Shown here one piece after another: positions 1 through 7,252 of a stretch of DNA of 12,599 nt. The stretch comes from Stercoripulliclostridium_A sp964480195 (lineage in GTDB: Bacteria > Bacillota > Clostridia > Christensenellales > DTU072). The DNA lies in assembly GCA_964480195.1 (NCBI GenBank), contig CAYZOJ010000045.1:1-12599 (forward strand). The letters run 5' to 3'. Below the pieces are notes generated by a model, which ran no database searches, was not told the DNA's origin, and saw only the letters and a list, made by a program, of their open reading frames with translations. A program made the translations under genes and the position numbers. The first letter of the stretch is position 1. Each line of letters begins with the position of its first letter.

Positions 1-113
1 TCATTGCGCAAGCGCTGCTTGCGCGCGCCGAGTGGCATATTCGACATATGGGTTTCTAAAATCGAGATAATGGGTGGCGAAATCTCTAATTTCGTATATA
101 TTGTACTACGAAA
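1..113. other. Structured non-coding stretch after rhaA (possible repeat element or operon terminator)
   Basis: The sequence shows three inverted repeats here. Bases 6-13 and 17-24 (GCGCAAGC/GCTTGCGC) form a perfect 8-bp stem with a 3-base loop. Bases 78-83 and 89-94 (CGAAAT/ATTTCG) form a 6-bp stem, and 90-96 with 107-113 (TTTCGTA/TACGAAA) form a 7-bp stem that competes with it and begins right at the rhaA stop codon. None is followed by a clean T run on the minus strand, so this is not a textbook intrinsic terminator. One plus-strand frame is open from base 1 to a TAA at 115-117, and a minus-strand ATG at 45-47 opens a frame that leaves the window, but neither has a ribosome binding site. 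A dispersed intergenic repeat or a weak terminator are the best guesses. Confidence 0.4.
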
Positions 114-1364
114 CTAAGTGCGAGCGAATAGCACTTTTTCATATTGCTTAATTTCGTCAAACCACTCTGCGCCCTTTTGATTTTGACGTCTTAAGTACTC
201 GGACCATATCGAATCGAACGGCAACGTCTTCAGTTCCTCGTTTAGCACCATCAACTCAGTAAACTCTGCATTGTCCTGTAATGTTTTTAATTTTGCATCA
301 GGCTGTAACAGCGCCCATAAAAGTGCCTTTTGCATATTCCTCGCTCCGACTATCCACGCAGACAAACGATTGATTGACGCATCGAAATAATCAAGCCCTA
401 TAAGCACTTTATCTATTGCGCCGTTCCGAACGATTTCTTTAGCTATTTCTCTAAGTTCGTCGTCAAATAAAACGACATGGTCGCTATCCCAACGCACTCC
501 ACGCGTAACGTGTAACGCAACTTTATCATAGAACGCCAAAAGCGACGGTATTTTGTCGGACACGTATTCGAGCGGATGATAGTGACCATTGTCGAGTAAA
601 CAACAAATGTCGTTCTTGGCTGCATAATTTTGGTAAAACTCATTACTGCCAACAGTATAGCTTTCAACGCCGATTCCGAACACCTTGCTTTCTACTGCCA
701 CAATTACTTTTGATTTATCATAACCGCAAGACAGTATTTCGTCCAAACTCTTTTTTAATCTCAACCTCGGCGTAAGCCTATCTGCCGGTACATCCTTGAA
801 CCCGTCGGGAATCCAGATGTTCATCAGGCAAGGAGTGCTGAATTCTTCCGCAAAATATTCCGAAATACGCAAACAAGCTATGCAATGATTTATCCAAAAT
901 TTCCTCACTGTCGAATCCGGCGAAGACAATGTGAGCCCGTCTTTAACCATGCAATGAGAAAACATCGTCGGATTGAAATCTATTCCGTCAAGACCGATTT
1001 CTTTTGCAAATTTAACCCATTCCGCAAATTGTTCGGGGTTATATCGATCGCGGTCGACATCTGCACCGATTGCATAACTCGCGTGCAAATTCAACCGCTT
1101 TTTGCCGGGAATTAAAGAGAATGCTTTTTGGATATCCGCTTTTAATTCTTCGAAATTTCTAGCTCTGCCGGGATAATTGCCTGTTGTTTGAATGCCTCCG
1201 GTCAACGCTCCGTTTCCGTCGAAACCAATGACGTCGTCCCCTTGCCAACAATGAATCGAAACGGGTATTTCGCCGAGTTTTTCAATCGCCGATTCTGTAT
1301 CTACTCCGATCTTTTCATACTCTTTTTTTGCATCGCCATAACTCATGTTACTATTTGACTCCAT
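114..1364 (-). CDS. rhaA: L-rhamnose isomerase
   Basis: Cytoplasmic isomerase converting L-rhamnose to L-rhamnulose, the first step of the phosphorylating rhamnose pathway. The 416-residue product matches the family from end to end, with the N-terminal IHCWQGDDV block (37-45), LTGGIQTTGNYPG (54-66), NIWIPDG (182-188) and VESKVFGIG. All seven metal ligands known from the E. coli enzyme are found nine residues earlier: E225, D258, H285 and D325 for the structural metal, and H261, D293 and D295 for the catalytic one. It is the third gene of the symporter-GH78-rhaA unit; the ATG at 1364 lies 14 bases inside the GH78 gene. A second in-frame ATG at 1346 (residue 7) lies just past the GH78 stop, has a GGAG 12 bases before it, and gives an N terminus closer to the family norm, so translation may really begin there. 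The identity is secure; only the start is uncertain. Confidence 0.95.
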   Translation of the reverse strand: MESNSNMSYGDAKKEYEKIGVDTESAIEKLGEIPVSIHCWQGDDVIGFDGNGALTGGIQTTGNYPGRARNFEELKADIQKAFSLIPGKKRLNLHASYAIGADVDRDRYNPEQFAEWVKFAKEIGLDGIDFNPTMFSHCMVKDGLTLSSPDSTVRKFWINHCIACLRISEYFAEEFSTPCLMNIWIPDGFKDVPADRLTPRLRLKKSLDEILSCGYDKSKVIVAVESKVFGIGVESYTVGSNEFYQNYAAKNDICCLLDNGHYHPLEYVSDKIPSLLAFYDKVALHVTRGVRWDSDHVVLFDDELREIAKEIVRNGAIDKVLIGLDYFDASINRLSAWIVGARNMQKALLWALLQPDAKLKTLQDNAEFTELMVLNEELKTLPFDSIWSEYLRRQNQKGAEWFDEIKQYEKVLFART

Positions 1365-3939
1365 TTTGCGTTATTAATTCTTTTTTTAACTCGTGTCTAC
1401 CGGCGCCTACAATCCTTTCCCCGTCCGCAAGAACTATTTTTGCCGTAGTATTTACCGGAACGACAATCTTATAAAGGATTGTGTCGTCCTTCCTTTCCCA
1501 ACCGCTCTCTACAATACCATAAATACTTTTATAACTTGCCTTTGCATAAGTCAATGTCCCGCCGATAACGGGCTTAATTACAAACGTGTTAGGCTCATCG
1601 CCTATTTTTATTCCGCACATCGAGCCTATCAGCCATTCACACAATGCGCCTTTACTATAATGGTTCAACGATGCGATTCCTTTATCGCTCGTCATGTTGC
1701 CTTCCCACGACTCCCAAATGGTCGTCGCACCGTTTTTAGGCATAAACAACCACCCCGGGCAATCCTCGTTTTCGAGCAACTTATATGCGTATTCTACGTT
1801 CAAATCCGCAAGAACGTCCAAAATAAACGGGGTTGATAAAAATCCGGTCCCGAGGCGCCAGCCATAGTTCTCCATTGCTTTCACAAGCCGTTCTTTAGCA
1901 AATAACTCTTGCTCTTTCGTGAGCAATCCCATATGAAGCGGACGCACAAGCTTTGCCTGTCTATCTGTATCAAGTGAGAATTTCTTTTTTGTAATCAATT
2001 CTTGGTATGCACGCTTTGCGCCCTCGCTGTATGCTTTTATTTTTGAGAGCGTTTTATCAGTCTTCTTACCTAAAATATCTGCGATTTCCAAAACGTGTTT
2101 TAACGTAAAATATGTATAAGCCGTAGACTCTTCGGGGTGCGGGGAAGCGAAATCATACCATTTGAACGCCATTACGTCGTTTGGCTCCGCCCACTCCCCG
2201 TAAGACTGCCCGCAATTCACCACGAATCTTCTGTTTTTATAAGATAGGTTCAACGGTTTCGCATAAGGTCCGCCCCATTTCCCCGCACGCTTCGTCATAA
2301 AGAGCGCATACTTTAACATACCATCGTAATTTTCTTCGAGTATTCGTATATCCTTATATTTTTTGTAAAAATAGTAAGGGATATAGACACCTGCGCACGC
2401 CCAACCTACAGATCCGTTCATCACCCACATAAACCAATCTTCATTAGCGAACGGTGCTATTTGCGGAAGTCTTCCGCTCTTCCACTGCCTATCGTACACG
2501 TCTTTAACATGTTTTCTCGCAAAAGAGGCATAATCGACAAGATACGACGCCGTGTTGAAAAAAACTTGACTGTCGCCCGTCCATCCCATTCTTTCGCGAG
2601 TAGGACAATCGGACGGAAAATCCGTAGAATTGCTTTTTAGCGACCACATCGTGTTACGATAAAATTGATTTATTAAGCGATGCGAACACTCAAAAGACGC
2701 CGTTTCTTCAAAAGCGCTATATACGGCGATTGCCGTAAAATCTTCCTTTACAAATGGTACCGTCGTTTCTATTTGCGCATATTGAAATCCACCGTAAAAG
2801 TATTTAGGCGTATATTCATTCAAACCGTCTTTGCAAACATAATCGACTTGTTGTAAAGGGGTACGCTTACCTTTATGTATGCATTGCACGTTTTCAAGCG
2901 TAAGTTCACCGTTTTTATCGAGCATTTCGCCGTGTACGATACGGACCCTGTCGCCTTTGCGTGCGTTCAACCGAAAAGAAATATATCCCGAAATATTTTG
3001 CGGAAATTTAAGGACTTTCTTGCCGGTCGGAGTAGTAATGAGTTCGACGGGCATAAAGCGTTCGCGTTCCTTTACAAAAATATTGTTTGACGCGGAAAGA
3101 GTCGCATCAAACGGCACGACTTTTGCTGTTCCCGCATACGACGGTACTTTGTTCGCATTTACACGTTCGCCATCCTTTAAGTCCGCAAATTCGATTGCGC
3201 CGTCACAAGACCACGCCCAACTTCCGTCCGTACATATGGTGGTAATTTTCCCGTCCGCACCGACAAGCTCCAACTGCGCGAATAATTTCGTTTGTTTTCC
3301 GTAAGTATTCGTACGTCCCTTAGCGCCGTTCGAACCTCTGTACCAACCGTCCGCGAGCTCAACAGTCAAATCGTTTCTGCCTTTTTTAATAAACTCGGTT
3401 ACATCGTAAGTCTGATATTGTATGTGCTTACGATAATCTGTAGAGCCCGGAGCAAATATAAAATCTCCGATACGTTTGCCGTTTAATCCGGCTTCGTAAA
3501 GCCCACATGCGGATATATATAACCGCGCTTTGATCGTATCGGTTGTCGAAAACGTTTTTTTGAAACAATCCACCGAGTATCGGCAACCCCTTTTAACGTT
3601 ATAGTTACCCGTTATCCACTTCGCGATAAAATCGCTCTCAGACAACAACCCCGCTTCGAAATAGGCAGAAGTACTTTCTCCCTCTATGTCGTTTTCGTCC
3701 CACAAGCTAATTTCCCACTCTATTCGCTCACGCGACGAAAGCCGTTTAGGATACTCGACATACATAATGTCGGATGCGACTTTCCCGCTATCCCAAGCTT
3801 TTACTCCGTTTGAGACGGCAACCACTCTATACGCCGTCTGCTTTATCCCGCCTTCGCAAACCCACATAAGACGCGGTCTTTGAATATCTATCCCAATAGG
3901 ATTATTCAAATACTCCGTTCTAAGATTTATCGCTTTCAT
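1351..3939 (-). CDS. Alpha-L-rhamnosidase, glycoside hydrolase family GH78, cytoplasmic
   Basis: Inverting glycosidase that removes terminal alpha-L-rhamnose from rhamnosides. The 862-residue protein has the usual GH78 layout: N-terminal beta-sandwich domains (about 1-290), a beta domain leading into the catalytic unit (about 295-405), an (alpha/alpha)6 barrel (about 410-765) and a C-terminal beta domain (about 770-862). The signature DCPTRERMGWTGD is at 444-456, which places the general acid at E449 with D444 and D456 as the other conserved acidic residues. TTIWESWEG (739-747) places the general base at E743 by comparison with characterised Bacillus and Streptomyces enzymes. There is no signal peptide or anchor, so it should act on imported substrate. 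Its ATG overlaps the symporter stop as ATGA (3936-3939), a sign of translational coupling, and its 3' end overlaps rhaA. The natural rhamnoside (plant flavonoid, pectin fragment or bacterial glycan) cannot be read from sequence. Confidence 0.93.
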   Translation of the reverse strand: MKAINLRTEYLNNPIGIDIQRPRLMWVCEGGIKQTAYRVVAVSNGVKAWDSGKVASDIMYVEYPKRLSSRERIEWEISLWDENDIEGESTSAYFEAGLLSESDFIAKWITGNYNVKRGCRYSVDCFKKTFSTTDTIKARLYISACGLYEAGLNGKRIGDFIFAPGSTDYRKHIQYQTYDVTEFIKKGRNDLTVELADGWYRGSNGAKGRTNTYGKQTKLFAQLELVGADGKITTICTDGSWAWSCDGAIEFADLKDGERVNANKVPSYAGTAKVVPFDATLSASNNIFVKERERFMPVELITTPTGKKVLKFPQNISGYISFRLNARKGDRVRIVHGEMLDKNGELTLENVQCIHKGKRTPLQQVDYVCKDGLNEYTPKYFYGGFQYAQIETTVPFVKEDFTAIAVYSAFEETASFECSHRLINQFYRNTMWSLKSNSTDFPSDCPTRERMGWTGDSQVFFNTASYLVDYASFARKHVKDVYDRQWKSGRLPQIAPFANEDWFMWVMNGSVGWACAGVYIPYYFYKKYKDIRILEENYDGMLKYALFMTKRAGKWGGPYAKPLNLSYKNRRFVVNCGQSYGEWAEPNDVMAFKWYDFASPHPEESTAYTYFTLKHVLEIADILGKKTDKTLSKIKAYSEGAKRAYQELITKKKFSLDTDRQAKLVRPLHMGLLTKEQELFAKERLVKAMENYGWRLGTGFLSTPFILDVLADLNVEYAYKLLENEDCPGWLFMPKNGATTIWESWEGNMTSDKGIASLNHYSKGALCEWLIGSMCGIKIGDEPNTFVIKPVIGGTLTYAKASYKSIYGIVESGWERKDDTILYKIVVPVNTTAKIVLADGERIVGAGRHELKKELITQNGVK

Positions 3940-5810
3940 TTTTCACCTTTTTGAGATACGGTAAGTTCTGCCTGAATTTTACGATAGTACTCTTCGCCTT
4001 TTGCAAATTCGACAGCCCAAATTGCATCGTCGCGCTCACGACGTTTTTTCGCTCTTGCTTCTTTCACCGCAAGCTGTTCAGGCGTGAGAGAGGCAAGTTT
4101 GGTGGCTTTCTTTTCTTCCGATTTCTTTAATTTTGCCGATTCCTTTTCATCCGCCAAACGCTTCTTTTCGGCTTGCTTTGCTCTTTGTTCGGCGACTTGT
4201 TTCTTATGCTTTTCAAGTTCCGCTTCGTAGTTCAAGCCTTTTTTTATACACTTCTCTCTGAGTTCTTCCTGAAATATCCGCTCGCTCTCGATAATATATC
4301 TTTCTTCTTCCTGTGCCGATCTTATTTCGGGCGCAATCCACTCTTCGCCGTTCGCTTCCGCTATTACCCTTTGACGTTCGCGAATTATAGTCTGTTTTCT
4401 ACCTATCGTCTTTTCGACGGATAAAAACATCAAAAGTATCGCAAGCACAATGCCGGTAATCGTTTCCAACCCTACAAACGCAAACGTTATCGCATTTTTG
4501 ACCGATTCGGATTGTTCTACTGCAACAGTTACGCCGTCAACCAATTCGGGAGCTATATATCCGGAGCCCGAGAGCATAGCATTAAATACAGATGTTGCCA
4601 AACCTCCCAAGCAACAAGCGATAATTCCGTATATTGACATCGCGGTTCCGTCGCAACGCACCCCGCTCTTCCATTCCAAATGGTCTAGTCCGTCCGCGAA
4701 CAATGCCATAAAGACGTACGAACAAGGCAATCCGCCAATATTTTTAATAAATTGTCCGACCAATACGATATAAAGATTCGTGGGAGCTATCCAGCATATC
4801 GCGCTTCCCAAAGAATAAAGCAAAAAACCTACGAGAGTAATATTGCGTTTGCCGAATTTTTTTGCAAGAGGCCACACGGCGAATATACCTATACCCATCG
4901 GAATACCGCCAAGAACGGATACCAGTGTTTGCGTAATACCGTCGTTATACGTACCTAATACGTAGTTGCAATAATAAACCAGTCCCAAATTTTTTATAGA
5001 ACTTGCAAGTAAGTAAATCAAAAAATACACAAATATCACTATCATGTATTTATCCGTAAGAACAATTTTGAGTTGGATTCTGAACGGCACCTGCTTTTCT
5101 TGGGTGTTGCCGAGTTCTTCCGTAACTCGTTCTTTGGTAAAATAATATTCTATTAACGTTAGCGGAAGTGCCACTATCGACAAAATCCCCATTACGACTA
5201 TCCATAAAGATTTATCTACGCCGAGCGCGGGCATTATCGCCATAGGGAATATCAACGCAACAATAATTCCGCTCATCATTATCGTGGCAATCTGGTTAAA
5301 CACCGACAGTCCGCCACGTTGAACGGTATTCCGCGTCGAAAGCGGAACCATCAAATTATGGCTCATATTATAAATGGTATAGGCAAAAGAATAAAACAGG
5401 TTATACGACAGCATAACCCATGCGACTTGTAGCCCTTCACTACCGCCGGGCACTGCGAACAGCAGTATTCCCGTAACGGCAATGAGCGGTGCTGAAATAA
5501 ATATCCACGGTCTCGCCTTTCCTTGTTTAGACTTTGTGCGATCTATTATGTACCCCATTATAACATTTGTTATGGCGTCAATGATTTTGGATACGACCGG
5601 AAACATTATAAGGAACGCACCTCCCCACACCGTGGTTAATCTTAGGACGTCGGTATAATAAACGTTAAGATACGTCGCAAGCGTCGCATTCAAAAGCAAC
5701 GCTCCGCACGGACCAAGTAAATAACCGAACCACTTTTCGCCGTTCGTTACGTTTTTGGAATGTATACGACTATCAAATATACGTGCGTTCAACAAGTTCT
5801 TTATTTTCAT
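3936..5810 (-). CDS. GPH-family (MelB-type) sugar:cation symporter with long charged C-terminal tail
   Basis: Membrane symporter of the glycoside-pentoside-hexuronide:cation family, a branch of the major facilitator superfamily, expected to import a rhamnose-containing glycoside. About 12 hydrophobic segments fill residues 25-463. The family motif appears after helix 2 as DAITNVIMGYIIDRT followed by GKARPWI, in the loop known to link sugar and cation binding in MelB. Family members usually end near 450-500 residues. This one has 624, because residues 464-624 form a Lys/Glu/Ala/Arg-rich, helix-prone, probably coiled-coil cytoplasmic tail of about 160 residues. It is the first gene of the operon, with AAGGAG at 5820-5825 nine bases before the ATG. 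Its stop codon overlaps the GH78 start by four bases. Substrate is inferred from the neighbours only, and the tail has no function I recognise. Confidence 0.9.
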   Translation of the reverse strand: MKIKNLLNARIFDSRIHSKNVTNGEKWFGYLLGPCGALLLNATLATYLNVYYTDVLRLTTVWGGAFLIMFPVVSKIIDAITNVIMGYIIDRTKSKQGKARPWIFISAPLIAVTGILLFAVPGGSEGLQVAWVMLSYNLFYSFAYTIYNMSHNLMVPLSTRNTVQRGGLSVFNQIATIMMSGIIVALIFPMAIMPALGVDKSLWIVVMGILSIVALPLTLIEYYFTKERVTEELGNTQEKQVPFRIQLKIVLTDKYMIVIFVYFLIYLLASSIKNLGLVYYCNYVLGTYNDGITQTLVSVLGGIPMGIGIFAVWPLAKKFGKRNITLVGFLLYSLGSAICWIAPTNLYIVLVGQFIKNIGGLPCSYVFMALFADGLDHLEWKSGVRCDGTAMSIYGIIACCLGGLATSVFNAMLSGSGYIAPELVDGVTVAVEQSESVKNAITFAFVGLETITGIVLAILLMFLSVEKTIGRKQTIIRERQRVIAEANGEEWIAPEIRSAQEEERYIIESERIFQEELREKCIKKGLNYEAELEKHKKQVAEQRAKQAEKKRLADEKESAKLKKSEEKKATKLASLTPEQLAVKEARAKKRRERDDAIWAVEFAKGEEYYRKIQAELTVSQKGEK

Positions 5811-5819
5811 TTGTTCATT

Positions 5820-5825
5820 CTCCTT
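5820..5825 (-). promoter_or_regulatory. Ribosome binding site of the symporter gene
   Basis: The minus strand reads AAGGAG here, nine bases before the ATG at 5808-5810. It fixes the start of the first gene of the rhamnoside operon. Confidence 0.75.
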
Positions 5826-5847
5826 ATTTCAACCCGCGCCGAACCGT

Positions 5848-5897
5848 ACGATTCAACATTGACAGTAAGCTACATATCCATTTTACACGATACAATA
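5848..5897. promoter_or_regulatory. Candidate operator: direct repeat in the divergent rhamnoside promoter region
   Basis: ACGATTCAACA (5848-5858) and ACGATACAATA (5887-5897) match at 9 of 11 positions in the same orientation, 39 bases apart. They lie between the AraC-type regulator and the operon it presumably controls. AraC-family activators often bind direct repeats near a weak promoter, and no convincing -35/-10 pair for the minus-strand operon is visible, which fits dependence on an activator. The repeat is short and could be chance. Confidence 0.3.
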
Positions 5898-5906
5898 AAT
5901 CAATTC

Positions 5907-5935
5907 TTGCATAAATGTTTTATTTAAGTTATAAT
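5907..5935 (+). promoter_or_regulatory. Sigma-A promoter of the AraC-type regulator
   Basis: TTGCAT (5907-5912) and a perfect TATAAT (5930-5935) are separated by 17 bases. Transcription should start near 5942, giving a very short leader before the ribosome binding site GGAGG (5947-5951) and the ATG at 5956. The -35 box matches consensus only in its first three bases. Confidence 0.7.
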
Positions 5936-5955
5936 TGTTCTATCTTGGAGGCAAA

Positions 5956-7164
5956 ATGAAAAAAGAGGATTATTTTTATCTTTGCGACGTCATCGGCAAT
6001 CTTGCAGGTATGCCTGTTCGCATATACAAAAACGATGTTCCGATATATTACAAATCTTTAGTAAATCTCCCCATAGACCCGATAAAGCCGTATATCGACG
6101 ATATTCTGAAAATCGACTCACATATCGGTTATTACATAACGCCGTATTTCGACTATTACGGGGTCGTCGGAGGCAAACAATACAAAATCGTCATAGGACC
6201 TTCACGACAATCTGCAATTTCCGAACGCGACATACGCGAGCTGGCTTTCAAATGCGATATAAACGTCGACGAACTTGCCGACTTCATATGCGGAATGAAA
6301 AGTATCGTTCAAATGCCTTTGACAAGTATAATTCAAATGTTGTGCACGATGAATTTCGTTATCAACAAAGAAAAGCTTTCCTTAAAAGATATTACCATCT
6401 ATGACCACGAACAAGAAGATATAAAAGCGTTTTTGGAAGCAACCCGCGCCAAACAAAAGTTCGATTTAGACATCTCGGGAGACGCTTTATCGAGTAGAGA
6501 CGTCCACAATACGATTTCGATAGAGCAGACATTGACGAGCATCGTGCGAAAAGGAGACAGCGTTGCATTGCGCAAATGGGTATCAAACGCGCCCGCCGTA
6601 CGCGGAGGAACCCTCGCCCACGATCAACTGCGTCAAATGAAAAATACTTTTATCGTAACGGCGACTTTGGTATCGAGATCGGCAATCAGTGGCGGTATGG
6701 ATGTCGAAGACGCTCTTTCGTTATCGGATTCATATATACAAAAATGCGAACTTCTTAATAGCTTAGATAGTATCTCCAACCTACAATATCATATGGTATC
6801 GGATTATACCGAAAGGGTAGAAAAAATCAGAAACGGAGCCTCTCCGTCAAAACTTATCGTTGACGTTGCAAATTACGTTCGACATCATTTATCGGAACCC
6901 GTCTCTGTCGAAAGACTGGCAAGAGCATTGTATATAAGCAGAACTCGCCTCTCCGTTAAATTTAAAGAACAAACCGGAATAACCCTGACCGATTTCTTTC
7001 TTAAAGAAAAAATAGATGAAGCTAAACGCCTTTTGCGTTACACCGATAAACCGCTTTCTTCCATCAGTGCATACCTCGGATTTTCGTCTCAGAGCCACTT
7101 CTCTCGCACTTTCCGAAAATACACCGACATTTCTCCTAACGAATACCGTAAAAAATACGAATAA
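5956..7164 (+). CDS. AraC-family transcriptional regulator, probable rhamnoside-responsive activator
   Basis: DNA-binding regulator of 402 residues. The last 102 residues are a typical AraC/XylS domain with two helix-turn-helix units: the first around 317-338 (VSVERLARALYISRTRLSVKF), the second around 366-390, containing the family signature GFSSQSHFSRTFRKYTDISPNEYR. The N-terminal 300 residues are not a cupin that I can recognise and look like an uncharacterised sensor region, mixed at first and then helical. A longer frame exists from a TTG at 5935, but that codon sits inside the TATAAT box, whereas the ATG at 5956 has GGAGG four bases upstream, so 5956 is chosen. The gene is divergent from the symporter-GH78-rhaA operon, the usual layout for a local activator; the ligand (rhamnose or a rhamnoside) is inferred from this context. 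Confidence 0.93.
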   Translation: MKKEDYFYLCDVIGNLAGMPVRIYKNDVPIYYKSLVNLPIDPIKPYIDDILKIDSHIGYYITPYFDYYGVVGGKQYKIVIGPSRQSAISERDIRELAFKCDINVDELADFICGMKSIVQMPLTSIIQMLCTMNFVINKEKLSLKDITIYDHEQEDIKAFLEATRAKQKFDLDISGDALSSRDVHNTISIEQTLTSIVRKGDSVALRKWVSNAPAVRGGTLAHDQLRQMKNTFIVTATLVSRSAISGGMDVEDALSLSDSYIQKCELLNSLDSISNLQYHMVSDYTERVEKIRNGASPSKLIVDVANYVRHHLSEPVSVERLARALYISRTRLSVKFKEQTGITLTDFFLKEKIDEAKRLLRYTDKPLSSISAYLGFSSQSHFSRTFRKYTDISPNEYRKKYE

Positions 7165-7181
7165 CCCTCTTCTATCTTGAC

Positions 7182-7199
7182 ATAACCATAATTGGTTAT
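7182..7199 (+). terminator. Inverted repeat after the AraC-type regulator (weak terminator candidate)
   Basis: ATAACCA-TAAT-TGGTTAT is a perfect 7-bp stem with a 4-base loop, 18 bases past the regulator stop. There is no T run directly after it on the plus strand, so it is at best a weak terminator. A protein-binding dyad is the other possibility. Confidence 0.3.
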
Positions 7200-7207
7200 C
7201 TGCCGTT

Positions 7208-7240
7208 AAAAAAGCAGGTCGACAACGCATCGACCTGCTT
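7208..7240 (-). terminator. Intrinsic terminator of clpB
   Basis: AAGCAGGTCGA (7212-7222) and TCGACCTGCTT (7230-7240) form a perfect 11-bp stem with a 7-base loop. On the minus strand the stem ends in a run of six T (7213-7208). It begins 12 bases after the clpB stop. On the plus strand the tail is only TTAAA, so it would terminate the convergent regulator gene less well. Confidence 0.88.
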
Positions 7241-7252
7241 AAACATCATCCG

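Noticed and set aside
1..47. Minus-strand ATG at 45-47 as the start of the next operon gene
   Set aside because: No ribosome binding site precedes it, and the coding stretch runs through a perfect GC-rich palindrome to the window edge, so it cannot be supported from this window.
2879..3304. Plus-strand open frames inside the GH78 gene (also 1393-1836, 3292-3486, 3686-3883)
   Set aside because: Shadow frames opposite a well-conserved gene with no translation signals and no family resemblance.
5935..5955. Upstream TTG start for the AraC-type regulator
   Set aside because: The TTG overlaps the TATAAT box, so it lies before the transcription start; the ATG at 5956 has a proper GGAGG.
7182..7199. 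Perfect dyad ATAACCA/TGGTTAT as an operator or promoter element (with TTGACA at 7178)
   Set aside because: It lies between two convergent gene ends with only 13 bases to any -10-like sequence, so it is kept only as a weak terminator candidate.
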